Origin: DATEDA01 sp963789885
Lineage (GTDB): Bacteria; Pseudomonadota; Gammaproteobacteria; Burkholderiales; SG8-39
Length of the DNA: 64,000 nt
Assembly: GCA_963789885.1 (NCBI GenBank)
Contig: CAWBNB010000010.1
Span: forward strand, 1-64,000
Direction of reading: 5' to 3'
Part shown: one piece after another, positions 43,081 to 51,509 of the stretch
Position numbering within the stretch: the first letter of the stretch is position 1
How the letters are laid out: each line of letters opens with the position of its first letter
Notes under the pieces: model-generated
Database searches by the model: none
What the model was told of the DNA's origin: nothing
Seen by the model: the letters and a program-made list of their open reading frames with translations, nothing else
Program-made: the position numbers and the translations under genes

Positions 43081-43708
43081 ATGCGCAATAGTCTCCTCGC
43101 ATCGGCGCTCGCCGATCGCGACGCTCGTTTCGCCAGCATTCGCCCAGCAGCCCGGCGCCGCGGGTGGCACAGTCGTCACGTCCGAGCCCGGCAAGGCCAG
43201 CATCACTCGGGCCGCCGAGCTCTCGGCGAAGGTCGTCGGGCTGGACAAGGCGACTCGCACCGTCACGCTCAAGGGCCCGAAAGGCAACGTCGTCGACATC
43301 GTCGCCGGCGACGAGGTCAAGAACTTCGATCAGATCCAGCTCGGCGACTTCGTCGTCGCGCGCTACGTGCAGGCGCTGACGCTCGAGCTGAGGAAGACCA
43401 AGGGCAGCATGCAGGAACCGACAGTGAAGGAAGGTGCGGTGCGCGCGCAACCCGGCGAGCGGCCCGCCGGCGCGGTCGCGCGTCAGGTGACGGTGCTCGC
43501 CGACGTGATCGGGGTCGATCCGAAGAAAAAGACCATCACGCTCAAGGGGCCGAAGGGGAACGTCGTCGAGCTCGACGTGCAGAACCCCGAGCAATTCAAG
43601 GTGGTGAAGAAAGGCGACCAGGTCGAGGCCACCTACACCGAGGCGCTCGCGCTGTCGGTGGAGCCGGCGCCGAAGCCCGCCGCGAAGGCGCCAGCAGCGA
43701 AGAAATAG
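43081..43708 (+). CDS. Secreted protein with two KGPKGNVV repeats, unknown function (frameshift near 43113)
   Basis: Reading through one extra base at about 43113 gives about 208 residues. The signal peptide is MRNSLLASALAIATLVSPAF, ending AQQPG. Two homologous modules follow: VVGLDKATRTVTLKGPKGNV and VIGVDPKKKTITLKGPKGNV, each continuing into a VxNPEQFKxVKxGDxV-like half. The tail is Ala/Pro/Lys-rich (PAPKPAAKAPAAKK). It resembles small OB-like periplasmic repeats, but I cannot name a family. It is followed by a terminator shared with erpA. Confidence 0.7.
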
Positions 43709-43730
43709 CGCAGTAACGCGCCCCAACGAA

Positions 43731-43752
43731 AACGGGGGCCGAGGCCCCCGTT
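43731..43752. terminator. Bidirectional hairpin between convergent genes
   Basis: AACGGGGGCC-GA-GGCCCCCGTT, a ten-bp perfect stem. T-runs are short (GTTTC on the plus strand, GTTTTC on the minus). It lies between the stops at 43708 (+) and 43772 (-). Confidence 0.65.
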
Positions 43753-43771
43753 TCGCCGGATTCGTGCCGGC

Positions 43772-44125
43772 TCAGGTGGAGAACGACGATCCGCAGCCGC
43801 AGGTGCTGGTAGCGTTGGGGTTCTTGATCACGAACTGCGCGCCTTCGACGCCTTCGGAGTAGTCGATCTCGGCGCCGACGAGGTACTGGTAGCTCATCGC
43901 GTCGATGAGCAGCGTCACGCCGTTTTTCTCCATCGCGGTGTCGTCCTCGTTCGTCACCTCGTCGAAGGTGAAGCCGTACTGGAAGCCGGAGCAGCCGCCG
44001 CCGCTCACGAACACGCGGAGCTTCAGCTCCGGGTTGCCTTCTTCGTCGATCAGCTGCTTCACCTTGTTCGCGGCGCTGTCGGTGAAGACGAGCGGCGCAG
44101 GCATCTCGGTGGCGGGGGCGTTCAT
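43772..44125 (-). CDS. erpA: Iron-sulphur cluster insertion protein ErpA
   Basis: A 117-residue A-type carrier that delivers [Fe-S] clusters to target proteins. The three cluster-ligand cysteines are present: GGGCSGFQYGF and the C-terminal CGCGSSF. The start and overall sequence (VFTDSAANKVKQLIDEEGNP) fit ErpA rather than IscA or SufA. It has its own promoter, with divergent spacing from the patatin gene. Confidence 0.93.
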   Translation of the reverse strand: MNAPATEMPAPLVFTDSAANKVKQLIDEEGNPELKLRVFVSGGGCSGFQYGFTFDEVTNEDDTAMEKNGVTLLIDAMSYQYLVGAEIDYSEGVEGAQFVIKNPNATSTCGCGSSFST

Positions 44126-44154
44126 GCGGGTGCTCCTGAAGCTCGGTTAAATCG

Positions 44155-44183
44155 ATTATCGGCTCCAGCGGAGATGGGGTCAA
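44155..44183 (-). promoter_or_regulatory. Sigma-70 promoter of erpA
   Basis: On the minus strand: TTGACC (44183-44178), a 17-bp spacer, GATAAT (44160-44155). Transcription would begin near 44148, about 22 nt before the ATG. Confidence 0.65.
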
Positions 44184-44384
44184 TCGACGGATTCCGCAAG
44201 TCCTTAAATTGACGGCAATAACCCGGCTTCGGGGAGGGGCAAGCCGGGCCAAGCGATTGTCCGGGCGCGGCTTTCGCGGCACCATCGCCGGTCCCGCGTC
44301 CGGGCACACCCGAACAAGAAAGCACCGCCAGCCTCCGGGCCTCGCCCCCTGCTATACACCCGCTTCCCAGGAAAGACCCGACCG

Positions 44385-46614
44385 ATGCGTCCCCCGTCCA
44401 GCCTTGCCGCGCTCGCCGCGTTTGGCCTCGCCTCGGCGCTCGCCGCCGCACCGCCCGCCTCCGCGCAAACCCCCGAGGCGAAGCGGCCGAGGATCTGCCT
44501 CGTGCTCTCGGGCGGCGGCGCGCGTGGCGCCGCTCACGTCGGCGTGCTCAAGGTACTGGAAGAAATGCGGGTGCCGATCGACTGCATCGCCGGCACGAGC
44601 ATGGGGTCGATCGTCGGCGGGGCCTTCGCGTCCGGCGTCACCGTTGCCGAGATGCAGGAGACGCTGGGGGCGATGTCGACCGAGCGCCTGTTCAAGGAGA
44701 AGCCGCCGCGCCAGGAGCGCTCGATCCGCCGCAAGGCCGACGACTTCACGATCCTCTTCACGCCCCGAGGTCGGGTTCCGCGACGGGGACTTCCAGCTGC
44801 CGAAAGGCATCGTTTCCGGCGTACAGCTCGAGACGGTGCTCCGCGCGCTGGCGAAGGCCCAGGGTTACCGCGAATTCGACCAGCTGCCGATCCCGTTCCG
44901 CGCGGTGGCGACCGACCTCGTCAGCGGCACGCCCGTGGTCTTCAGCCGGGGCGAGCTCGCCAACGTGATGCGGGCGAGCATGTCGGTGCCGGGGCTGATC
45001 GACCCGGCGGAGATCGGCGGCAAGCTGCTGGTCGACGGCGGGCTGACGGACAACCTGCCGGTCGACGTCGCGCGCGCGATGGGCGCCGACATCGTGATCG
45101 CGGTCAACCTCGGCACGCCGCTCATGAAGCGCGAGGAGCTGAACTCCATCTTCGGCGTGACCGGCCAGATGATCAACATCCTGACCGAGCAGAACGTGCG
45201 TGCTTCGCTCGCTTCGCTCAAGCCGACCGACATTCTCATCCTGCCCGAGCTCGGCGACTTCTCGGCCGGAGACTTCGATCACCTGCTGAAGACGATCCCG
45301 ATCGGCGAGGCGGCGGCGCGCAAGGTGGCCGATCGCCTGTCGGCATTCAGCCTCCCGCCCGCCGAGTACGCCGCGCTCCGCCAGCGCCAGCTCGCGGTCG
45401 CGCCGCTCGACCTGCGGCCGGTCGACGAGATCCGTTTCCCGGGGCTCACGCGGGTCAATCCGGCGGTGGCCGAGGCCGAGATGGAGACGAAGCCCGGGCA
45501 GCCGATCGACCAGGCAGAGCTCGACCGCGACATGCAGCGACTCTACGGCACGGACGACTTCGAGCACGTGAACTACCGCATCATCGAGGAGACGGGCAAG
45601 CGGGTCCTGTCGGTCGACGCGCTCGAGAAATCGTGGGGTCCGAACTACCTGCGCTTCGGCCTGGGGCTCTCGTCGGACTTCAAGGGCGATGCCTACTACA
45701 ACCTGCTCATGAGCTACCGCAAGACCTGGCTCAACAGCCTCGGCGCGGAATGGCGCACCGATCTCCAGGTGGGGCGCACGAGCCGGGCATTCACCGAGTT
45801 CTACCAGCCGCTCGACACGCGACAGTACTTCTTCGTCGCGCCCTACGCCGACGCCGAGCGCCGGCAGCTCGCGATCTTCAACAACGACCAGCGGCTCGCC
45901 ATCTTCAACCTCAACTATGGTCGCGTCGGCATCGACGTCGGCAGCCAGTTCACGCGCTACGGCGAGCTGCGGCTCGGTGTGCTGTCGGGGACAAGTCGAA
46001 GGCGACGCGTCGACACCGGTCCGACGTTCCTCGAGCCCGATCCGAACAAGGCGAGCCAGGGCGCGATCCGGGGGCGGCTCTTCTTCGACCAGCTCGACAA
46101 CGTCAACTTCCCCCGCTCGGGCTACGGCGGCACGCTCGACATCTTCAACTCGCAGACCGCGCTCGGCGCGAGCGACGAACTACACGAAGTGGGACGATCG
46201 ACGGGAACGCGGCCCACTCGTTCGGCGACCACACCTTCAACCTCGGCCTCCGGCTCGGCGGGAAGATCGGCTCGGACCCGCTGCCGGTCTACGACCAGTT
46301 CAACTGGGGCGGCTTCCTGCAGCAGTCGGGCTACCGCACCGGCGCGCTGCTCGGCCAGTCGATCGACGTTCGGCCGGCTCGTGTACTTGAACCGGCTCGC
46401 GCGCTTCACGCTGATACCGGGTATCTACGCCGGCTTATCGCTGGAGGCCGGCCGGGTCGGCACGCCGTTCATTCCCGGGAACCAGACGGGTGTGCTGTAT
46501 TCGGCGGCCGCGTTCTTCGGGCTGGACTAGCCCGATCGGGCCGGTCTACCTCGGCTACGGCTACGCCGCGACAACGGGTTCGGCAGCTTCTACTTCTATC
46601 TCGGCCGGCCGTGA
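44385..46614 (+). CDS. Patatin-like phospholipase fused to an outer-membrane barrel (PlpD/type Vd-like), several frameshifts
   Basis: About 742 residues when read through. A signal peptide (to AQTPEAK) is followed by a patatin domain with oxyanion loop SGGGARGAAHVG, nucleophile GTSMG and catalytic DGGLTDN. A POTRA-like segment (EIRFPGLTRVNPAVAEAEME, RLYGTDDFEHVNYRI) leads to a beta-barrel (NYLRFGLGLSSDFKG, NLGLRLGGKIGSD) ending in an aromatic OMP signal (SFYFYLGRP). This is the type Vd autotransporter layout. Indels at about 44765, 46179, 46198, 46364, 46525 and 46570 split it; all domains are readable on both sides. The stop at 46530 in one frame is premature. Confidence 0.85.
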
Positions 46615-46633
46615 GGTCGCGCGCTGCGGGCGC

Positions 46634-47203
46634 TTACGCCGCCGTCGCGACGCGACCAGCGTGCCCCTTCAGCTTGAATGCCAGGACGACGAGCAGCAGG
46701 CCGAAGAAGATCGCGTACGCGCCGATGACCCAGATCAGCGCGAGCGCGCCGCCGCCGGGCTGGAAGAACACGAACAGGCCGAAGAGCACCGACAGCGCGC
46801 CCGACAGGATCATCAGCCACTCGCCCTCGATCTCCTTGCGCAGTCGGATGGCGGCGGCGATCTCGAAGATCCCCATCACGAACGCCCACGCGCCGATGAA
46901 CGTGACGAGCAGCAGCGCCGTCATCCCCGGCCAGAGGAACGTGACGACGCCCGCCACCACGCCGAGCAGGCCGACGATGACGAGCGACCAGAACGGCTTG
47001 CCCCGGTCGCGCACCTTGAACGCCGCGACGAGCGCGAGGATCCCGTCGGCGAACGCGAACGCACCGAAGACGATGACCAGCGCCGCGAGCGTGATGCCGG
47101 GCCAGATGAAGGCGAAGATCCCGAACAGCACCGCGACGGCGCCGCGCAGCGCCACCCAGCCCCAGTTGCGGCTCAAGTCCTCCAGCATTGCAGTACCCGG
47201 CAT
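46634..47203 (-). CDS. HdeD-family (DUF308) membrane protein
   Basis: A 189-residue protein with six predicted helices in three DUF308 repeats, each with an FxWPG-like motif (IFAFIWPGITLAALVIVFGA, VVTFLWPGMTALLLVTFIGA, LFVFFQPGGGALALIWVIGA). The E. coli homologue HdeD is linked to acid resistance at high cell density; a role in acid or envelope stress is inference. It appears monocistronic. Confidence 0.87.
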   Translation of the reverse strand: MPGTAMLEDLSRNWGWVALRGAVAVLFGIFAFIWPGITLAALVIVFGAFAFADGILALVAAFKVRDRGKPFWSLVIVGLLGVVAGVVTFLWPGMTALLLVTFIGAWAFVMGIFEIAAAIRLRKEIEGEWLMILSGALSVLFGLFVFFQPGGGALALIWVIGAYAIFFGLLLVVLAFKLKGHAGRVATAA

Positions 47204-47323
47204 GGCTCCCCCTTGCGCGTCATCGACGATGAAGGCGATTGCGAACGGCGGTCCGCCGCGGAGGATACCGCCGGCGCGGGAGAACCGGGAGGCGCGCGGA
47301 CGCGGGCCGGCGCGCGACCGGTC

Positions 47324-47731
47324 TCAGGTCGACTTCGCGAGCTTGAGCTCGACGGTCTTCGTCTCCGCCGCGGAGGGCGCGTGCACGAGCCGCCCTTCGA
47401 CGACCGCGCCGAGGTGCATCTCGAGCGCGCTGTAGTGGACGTCGCCGCTCACCCGCGAGCGCGGCTGCAGCTCGAGGAACTCGGTCGCGTGCACCGGCCC
47501 GACGACGGTGCCGTTCACGACGAGATGAGCGACGCGGATCTCGCCTTCGATGCGCGCCTGCTCGCTCACGACGAGCGTCGTCGCCTGGCCGTCGGCCGCG
47601 CGGACGTCGCCCTTGATCTCCCCGTCCACGCGCAGCCCCCCCGAGAAGACGACGTTGCCTTCGATGCGCGTGCCCGACCCGATCAGGCTGTCGATGCGGG
47701 TCTGCGGCTTGTTGGGCTTGGCTCCGAACAT
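47324..47731 (-). CDS. Bactofilin
   Basis: A 135-residue bactofilin: a central right-handed beta-helix of short repeats (SGTRIEGNVVFSGGLRVDGE, ARIEGEIRVAHLVVNGTVVG) flanked by disordered ends. Bactofilins polymerise without nucleotide into cytoskeletal filaments that position envelope enzymes, often M23 peptidases; one lies at 41662. It follows the coiled-coil protein gene by 16 bp, consistent with an argC operon. Confidence 0.92.
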   Translation of the reverse strand: MFGAKPNKPQTRIDSLIGSGTRIEGNVVFSGGLRVDGEIKGDVRAADGQATTLVVSEQARIEGEIRVAHLVVNGTVVGPVHATEFLELQPRSRVSGDVHYSALEMHLGAVVEGRLVHAPSAAETKTVELKLAKST

Positions 47732-47747
47732 TGGGACCTCCTGCGCT

Positions 47748-48494
47748 TCATGACAGCGTGTAGTTCTGCGTCGCGCGCGGCTGCGTCGCGCCCGACTCGA
47801 TCACCCTGACCTGCACCGAGCGCACCGTCGCCTTCGGATCGACGCGGAACGAGCCCTCCGCCCGGAAGAAGCGCTTGAAGTTGAGGCGGTAGGCGGCCTC
47901 CTCCGACTTCTCCTCGGGAATGACGACCGCGACGTCGCGCCCGCCGAGTTGCATGTTCACGACGAACTGGAGCCGGCCGCTGAACTCGCGCTCCTTCGGA
48001 CCGCCCTGGGTGACGAGGACGCGGTAACGATACTCCCCCGGCATCGCGTCGTGCTCGACCTTGAAGCGCGCGACCGCAAGTTTCTCCTCCGTGACGCCGC
48101 GCGCGGCGAGCCCCTCGAAGAACGAGGCGTCCTCGCGCAACCGCGCGTTCTCCGCCTCGACCGTCTTGAGCTGCTTCACGAGCTGCGCCTGCGCCGTCTT
48201 CTCGATCTGCAGCCGGTTGTCGGCCGACTGGGCGTTCGCCCGCAGCTGCTTGAGCTCGTCCTCGAGCGCCGCGACGCGGTTGCGCAGCGTCGAGAGCTCG
48301 CCCTCGGCGGTGGTCGCGTCGAACCCGCCGATGCGCCGTCCGGCATCGTACATCCACATCGCGAGGACCAGCGACACGGTGAGGACGGCGACGACCACCG
48401 CCGCGCGCCAGTACCAGGCGACGTGCGGGGTCACCGCGAGCTTCGGCGCCGCTATGCCCCAGCGGTGGCGGAGCGCGCGCAGGCTGAACGGCAT
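47748..48494 (-). CDS. Membrane-anchored coiled-coil protein (DUF6776-like)
   Basis: A 248-residue protein: one N-terminal helix (AAVVVAVLTVSLVLAMWMY), a long coiled coil (GELSTLRNRVAALEDELKQL to about residue 125) and a beta-rich C-terminal domain (LQFVVNMQLGGRDVAVVIPE). I recall this family as DUF6776, regularly found next to bactofilin in betaproteobacteria; function unknown. The ATG shares a base with the argC stop (TGATG), implying coupling. An envelope scaffold partner for bactofilin is a reasonable guess. Confidence 0.75.
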   Translation of the reverse strand: MPFSLRALRHRWGIAAPKLAVTPHVAWYWRAAVVVAVLTVSLVLAMWMYDAGRRIGGFDATTAEGELSTLRNRVAALEDELKQLRANAQSADNRLQIEKTAQAQLVKQLKTVEAENARLREDASFFEGLAARGVTEEKLAVARFKVEHDAMPGEYRYRVLVTQGGPKEREFSGRLQFVVNMQLGGRDVAVVIPEEKSEEAAYRLNFKRFFRAEGSFRVDPKATVRSVQVRVIESGATQPRATQNYTLS

Positions 48495-49522
48495 CAGGGC
48501 AGGACGGGAAGCTGCGCGAGGCCGAGGGACTCGTCGAGGCCGAACATGATGTTCATGTTCTGCACCGCCTGACCGGAGGCGCCCTTCACCAGGTTGTCGA
48601 TGACGGCGAGGATCACCAGCGTGTCGCCGTTCCCCGGCCGGTGAACCGCGATCCGGCACGTGTTCGAGGCGCGCACCGAGCGCGTCTCGGGGTGCCGGCC
48701 GGCGGGCAGGACGTCCACGAACGGCTCGCCGGCGAAGCGCTTCTCGTACAGCGCCTGGAAGTCCGACTCGCGCGTGATGCGGGCATAGAGCGTCGCGAAG
48801 ATGCCGCGCACCATCGGCGTGAGATGGGGCACGAACACGAGCCCGACCGGGCGGCCCGCGACGCGCTGGAAGGTCTCGCGGATCTCCGGCACGTGCCGGT
48901 GGCCGGCGACGTTGTAGGCCGAGAAATTGTCGGACGCTTCGCTGAACATCAGCGGCAGCTCGGTCTTGCGGCCGGCGCCGCTCACGCCCGATTTCGCGTC
49001 GGCCACGAGATGATCGAGGTCGACGGTCTCCGACTCGACGAGCGGCAGGAAGCCAAGCTGAACGGTGGTCGCGTAACACCCGGGGTTCCCCACGATCCGC
49101 GCGGTCCGGATCGCGGCGCGGTTCACCTCGGGCAGTCCGTACACCGCCTCGCGGACGAGGTCGGGGGCGGCGTGGTCGAGCCGGTACCACTTCTTCCACT
49201 CGGCGAGGTCCTGCAGCCGGAAGTCCGCCGCGAGATCGATGATCTTCACGCCCGCGTCGACGAGGCGGCGCGCGTCGCTCATCGCGACGCCGTGCGGCGT
49301 CGCGAAGAACACGGCGTCGCAGCGCTCGAGGTTTGCCTTCGCCGGCTCGACGAACGCGAGGTCGACCCGGCCGCGGAGCGAGGGGAACATGTCGGCGACG
49401 CGCATGCCCGCCTCGGTGCGCGAGGTGATCGCGACGAGCTCCGCTTGCGGATGCTGCGCGAGGAGGCGCAGCAGCTCGACGCCGGTATACCCGGTGCCGC
49501 CGACGATCCCGACCTTGATCAT
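48494..49522 (-). CDS. argC: N-acetyl-gamma-glutamyl-phosphate reductase
   Basis: A 342-residue enzyme for the third step of arginine synthesis: NADPH reduction of N-acetylglutamyl phosphate to the semialdehyde. NADP site GIVGGTGYTGVELLRLL; catalytic cysteine in GNPGCYATTVQLG; conserved histidine region YNVAGHRHVPEI. It lies downstream of rpsI but behind a terminator, and is coupled to the next gene. Confidence 0.95.
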   Translation of the reverse strand: MIKVGIVGGTGYTGVELLRLLAQHPQAELVAITSRTEAGMRVADMFPSLRGRVDLAFVEPAKANLERCDAVFFATPHGVAMSDARRLVDAGVKIIDLAADFRLQDLAEWKKWYRLDHAAPDLVREAVYGLPEVNRAAIRTARIVGNPGCYATTVQLGFLPLVESETVDLDHLVADAKSGVSGAGRKTELPLMFSEASDNFSAYNVAGHRHVPEIRETFQRVAGRPVGLVFVPHLTPMVRGIFATLYARITRESDFQALYEKRFAGEPFVDVLPAGRHPETRSVRASNTCRIAVHRPGNGDTLVILAVIDNLVKGASGQAVQNMNIMFGLDESLGLAQLPVLP

Positions 49523-49576
49523 CCCCCAACCCCCATCGATCCTTCGGTGTCGCCACGCGGCGACAGCCCGTCAGAG

Positions 49577-49605
49577 ACTAAAAAGCCGCCCGGGAGGCGG
49601 CTTTT
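49577..49605 (-). terminator. Intrinsic terminator of the rplM-rpsI operon
   Basis: AAAAGCCGCC-N5-GGCGGCTTTT; on the minus strand the stem is followed by a run of five Ts. It separates rpsI from argC. Confidence 0.8.
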
Positions 49606-49627
49606 CGTTCGTCGTTCCGGAGCGCCA

Positions 49628-50021
49628 TCAGCGCTTCGAGAACTGCTTGCGTCGGCGCGCCTTGTGGAAGCCGACCTTCTTTCGCTCGACCTCGCGCGCG
49701 TCGCGGGTCACGAGGCCCGCCTTCGACAACGTCGGCTTGAGCGCGGCGTCGTACTCGATCAGCGCGCGCGTCAGGCCGTGCCGCACCGCGCCCGCCTGTC
49801 CCGATTCGCCGCCGCCGTCGACGTTGACCTTGATGTCGAAGGTCGGTGAGGTGGTTCGTCAGCGCGAGCGGTTGCCGCACGATCATGCGGCCGGTCTCGC
49901 GGCCGAAGAACTCGTCCACCGGCTTGTCGTTGACGACGAACGCGCCCTTCCCGGGCTTGATGAAGACCCGCGCGACGGCGCTCTTGCGCCGGCCGGTGCC
50001 GTAGTGGTACTTCCCGATCAT
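49628..50021 (-). CDS. rpsI: 30S ribosomal protein S9 (one inserted base near 49844)
   Basis: The N-terminal half reads YHYGTGRRKSAVARVFIKPG, then LALTNHL. An extra base at about 49844 breaks the frame. The other frame continues FDIKVNVDGGGESGQAGAVR and ends RRKQFSKR at 49628, the universal S9 tail that reaches the ribosomal P site. Corrected length is 130 residues, exactly normal. The uncorrected frame would give a 147-residue protein lacking that tail, which a single-copy essential gene could not tolerate. ATGA overlap with rplM. Confidence 0.95.
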
Positions 50022-50452
50022 CGGTTCAGCTCCAGCGCTTTCGGCTGCTGCGCGGTATGGGGGTGGTCGGTGCCGGCGTAGATCTTGAGCTTGCGCGCCA
50101 TCGCGGAGCCGAGCGGCCCCTTCGGCAGCATCCCCTTGACCGCGTGCTGCAGCGCGCGCGTCGGAAATTTCGCGTGCTGCTTCTCGAAGGTCGTCTGGTA
50201 CAGGCCGCCGGGGTAGCCGCTGTGCCGGTAGTAGGTCTTCTTCGTCGCCTTCTTCCCGGTCACGCGCAGCTTGGACGCGTTCACGACCACGATGTAGTCG
50301 CCGGTGTCCACGTGCGGCGTGAATTCGGGCTTGTGCTTGCCACGGAGCCGGCGGGCGAGCTCGACGGCGAGGCGGCCGAGGACCTTGTCGGTCGCGTCGA
50401 CGATGAACCAGTCGCGGCGGACTTCGTGCGGCTTGGCGGTGAAGGTCTTCAT
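50018..50452 (-). CDS. rplM: 50S ribosomal protein L13
   Basis: A 144-residue early-assembling 50S protein: MKTFTAKPHEVRRDWFIVDA, DTGDYIVVVNASKLRVTGKK, AVKGMLPKGPLGSAMARKLK. The frame is open further upstream, but ATG 50452 is the conserved start. It overlaps rpsI by 4 bp, the universal L13-S9 gene pair. Confidence 0.96.
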   Translation of the reverse strand: MKTFTAKPHEVRRDWFIVDATDKVLGRLAVELARRLRGKHKPEFTPHVDTGDYIVVVNASKLRVTGKKATKKTYYRHSGYPGGLYQTTFEKQHAKFPTRALQHAVKGMLPKGPLGSAMARKLKIYAGTDHPHTAQQPKALELNR

Positions 50453-50492
50453 GTTCCGGTACGAAAGGTGCAGGTGGCGGGGAAAGGGCCGA

Positions 50493-50523
50493 ATTGTAGT
50501 TTCCGGGTGCCAGCCCGTGTCAA
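50493..50523 (-). promoter_or_regulatory. Probable rplM promoter
   Basis: On the minus strand: a perfect TTGACA (50523-50518), a long 19-bp spacer, TACAAT (50498-50493). The start would be near 50486, about 33 nt before the rplM ATG. Good hexamers, suboptimal spacing. It lies downstream of the small-RNA terminator, so rplM need not depend on read-through. Confidence 0.5.
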
Positions 50524-50555
50524 AGAAATCAGCGGGTTGGGGAAACGGAGGGCAG

Positions 50556-50660
50556 AAAAAAAGAGCAGCCTTGCGGCTGCTCAAGATCCACCAAAGGAGG
50601 AGGGTGGAGGAGATAAACCTTGGAGTGTCCGGGTCCTGCAACCCAATCCACTCGCTACGG
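50556..50660 (-). ncRNA. Candidate small RNA with anti-Shine-Dalgarno loop
   Basis: A promoter at 50694-50666 would start a transcript at about 50660. It would end at a strong intrinsic terminator: GAGCAGCC, a four-base loop and GGCTGCTC at 50582-50563, then seven Ts to 50556. The roughly 105-nt RNA has no ORF with a start codon worth calling. A six-bp stem (50618-50623 with 50591-50596, one G-U pair) presents a 21-nt loop carrying CUCCUCC and CCUCCUC, both complementary to ribosome-binding sites. Such C-rich loops are known in CcsR/cuckoo RNAs of alphaproteobacteria; homology is not claimed. The alternative reading is an rplM leader attenuator, but rplM appears to have its own promoter. Confidence 0.6.
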
Positions 50661-50665
50661 TTCCA

Positions 50666-50694
50666 AGTATAGGGATGTGTTTTGTGCGATGCAA
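50666..50694 (-). promoter_or_regulatory. Strong sigma-70 promoter of the candidate small RNA
   Basis: On the minus strand: TTGCAT (50694-50689), exactly 17 bp, TATACT (50671-50666). Confidence 0.65.
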
Positions 50695-50856
50695 GAAAAA
50701 TTTGGTGCAGCGCGGGATGACGGGTGCAACTGGATGTTAGCGATCGCTCACTAAGATCAAGACATGCCCCTGCGCGGGGTCTCAACGTCCACGGGGAGGC
50801 CTCGACTCCCCATAGCGCTAGAATCGCCCCTCCTCGAAACGCAGGGGCAGAGCCCG

Positions 50857-51291
50857 ATGGAGTGCTCGATTAAGTGGTCGGATGGAGTCCAGTTCGTCGC
50901 CGAGACCGGGAGCGGCCACGCGTTCGTCATCGACGGAGCCCCCGAGGTCGGGGGCAGGAATACCGGCCCGCGCCCGATGGAGACGGTCCTCGCGGGCACT
51001 GGCGCCTGCACGGCATCCGACGTCGTCGTAATCCTCAAGCGAAGCGGCCAGGACATCACCGGCTGTCGCGTCGATCTCAAGGCCGAGCGCGCCGCGACCG
51101 ATCCCAAGGTTTTCACCTCGATCCACATGCACTTCGTCGTCCGCGGCCGCAGCCTCAAGCGCTCCATCGTCGAGAACGCGATCAAGCTCTCCCATACCAA
51201 GTACTGCTCCGCCTCGGCCATGCTCAGCAAGACGGCCGCAATGACGCACGACTATGAGCTGATCGACGAGAGCGCTCCTGCGGCGGGCTGA
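50857..51291 (+). CDS. OsmC-family protein (YhfA-like)
   Basis: A 144-residue OsmC/Ohr-fold protein. Redox-type cysteines are in GTGACTASDVVVILK and in HTKYCSASAML, the two positions used by this superfamily for thiol peroxidase activity. It is closer to the YhfA branch than to Ohr; substrate unproven. ATG 50857 (MECSIKWSDG) is the conserved start; an open extension upstream to 50764 is discounted. Confidence 0.85.
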   Translation: MECSIKWSDGVQFVAETGSGHAFVIDGAPEVGGRNTGPRPMETVLAGTGACTASDVVVILKRSGQDITGCRVDLKAERAATDPKVFTSIHMHFVVRGRSLKRSIVENAIKLSHTKYCSASAMLSKTAAMTHDYELIDESAPAAG

Positions 51292-51412
51292 GCGCCGCTC
51301 TCTGCCGAGAATCTGACGCCCTCGGTGATGGGCTACTGAGCGAGGCCGCCGAACCGCTTGTTGTGAGCGTACCACACGATCCCGTAGGAAGCCCTAAGTT
51401 CACCTCGCTGCG

Positions 51413-51442
51413 TTGTAGCAGCACAACGCATTCCCCTATACT
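51413..51442 (+). promoter_or_regulatory. Sigma-70-type promoter of the FadL-like gene
   Basis: TTGTAG (51413-51418), an 18-bp spacer, TATACT (51437-51442). The start would be near 51449, giving a 60-nt leader with AGGAGGAG before the ATG. Confidence 0.5.
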
Positions 51443-51509
51443 GGTCCGAATGAGGAAGCGGCCCCTGCCGCTTACTCGACCCAACAACAGTCTTAGGAGG
51501 AGAAGCCAC

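Noticed and set aside
49578..49850. S9 protein with an alternative C-terminus
   Set aside because: The other frame encodes the invariant S9 tail ending FSKR at exactly the normal length, so the apparent alternative is an artefact of one inserted base.
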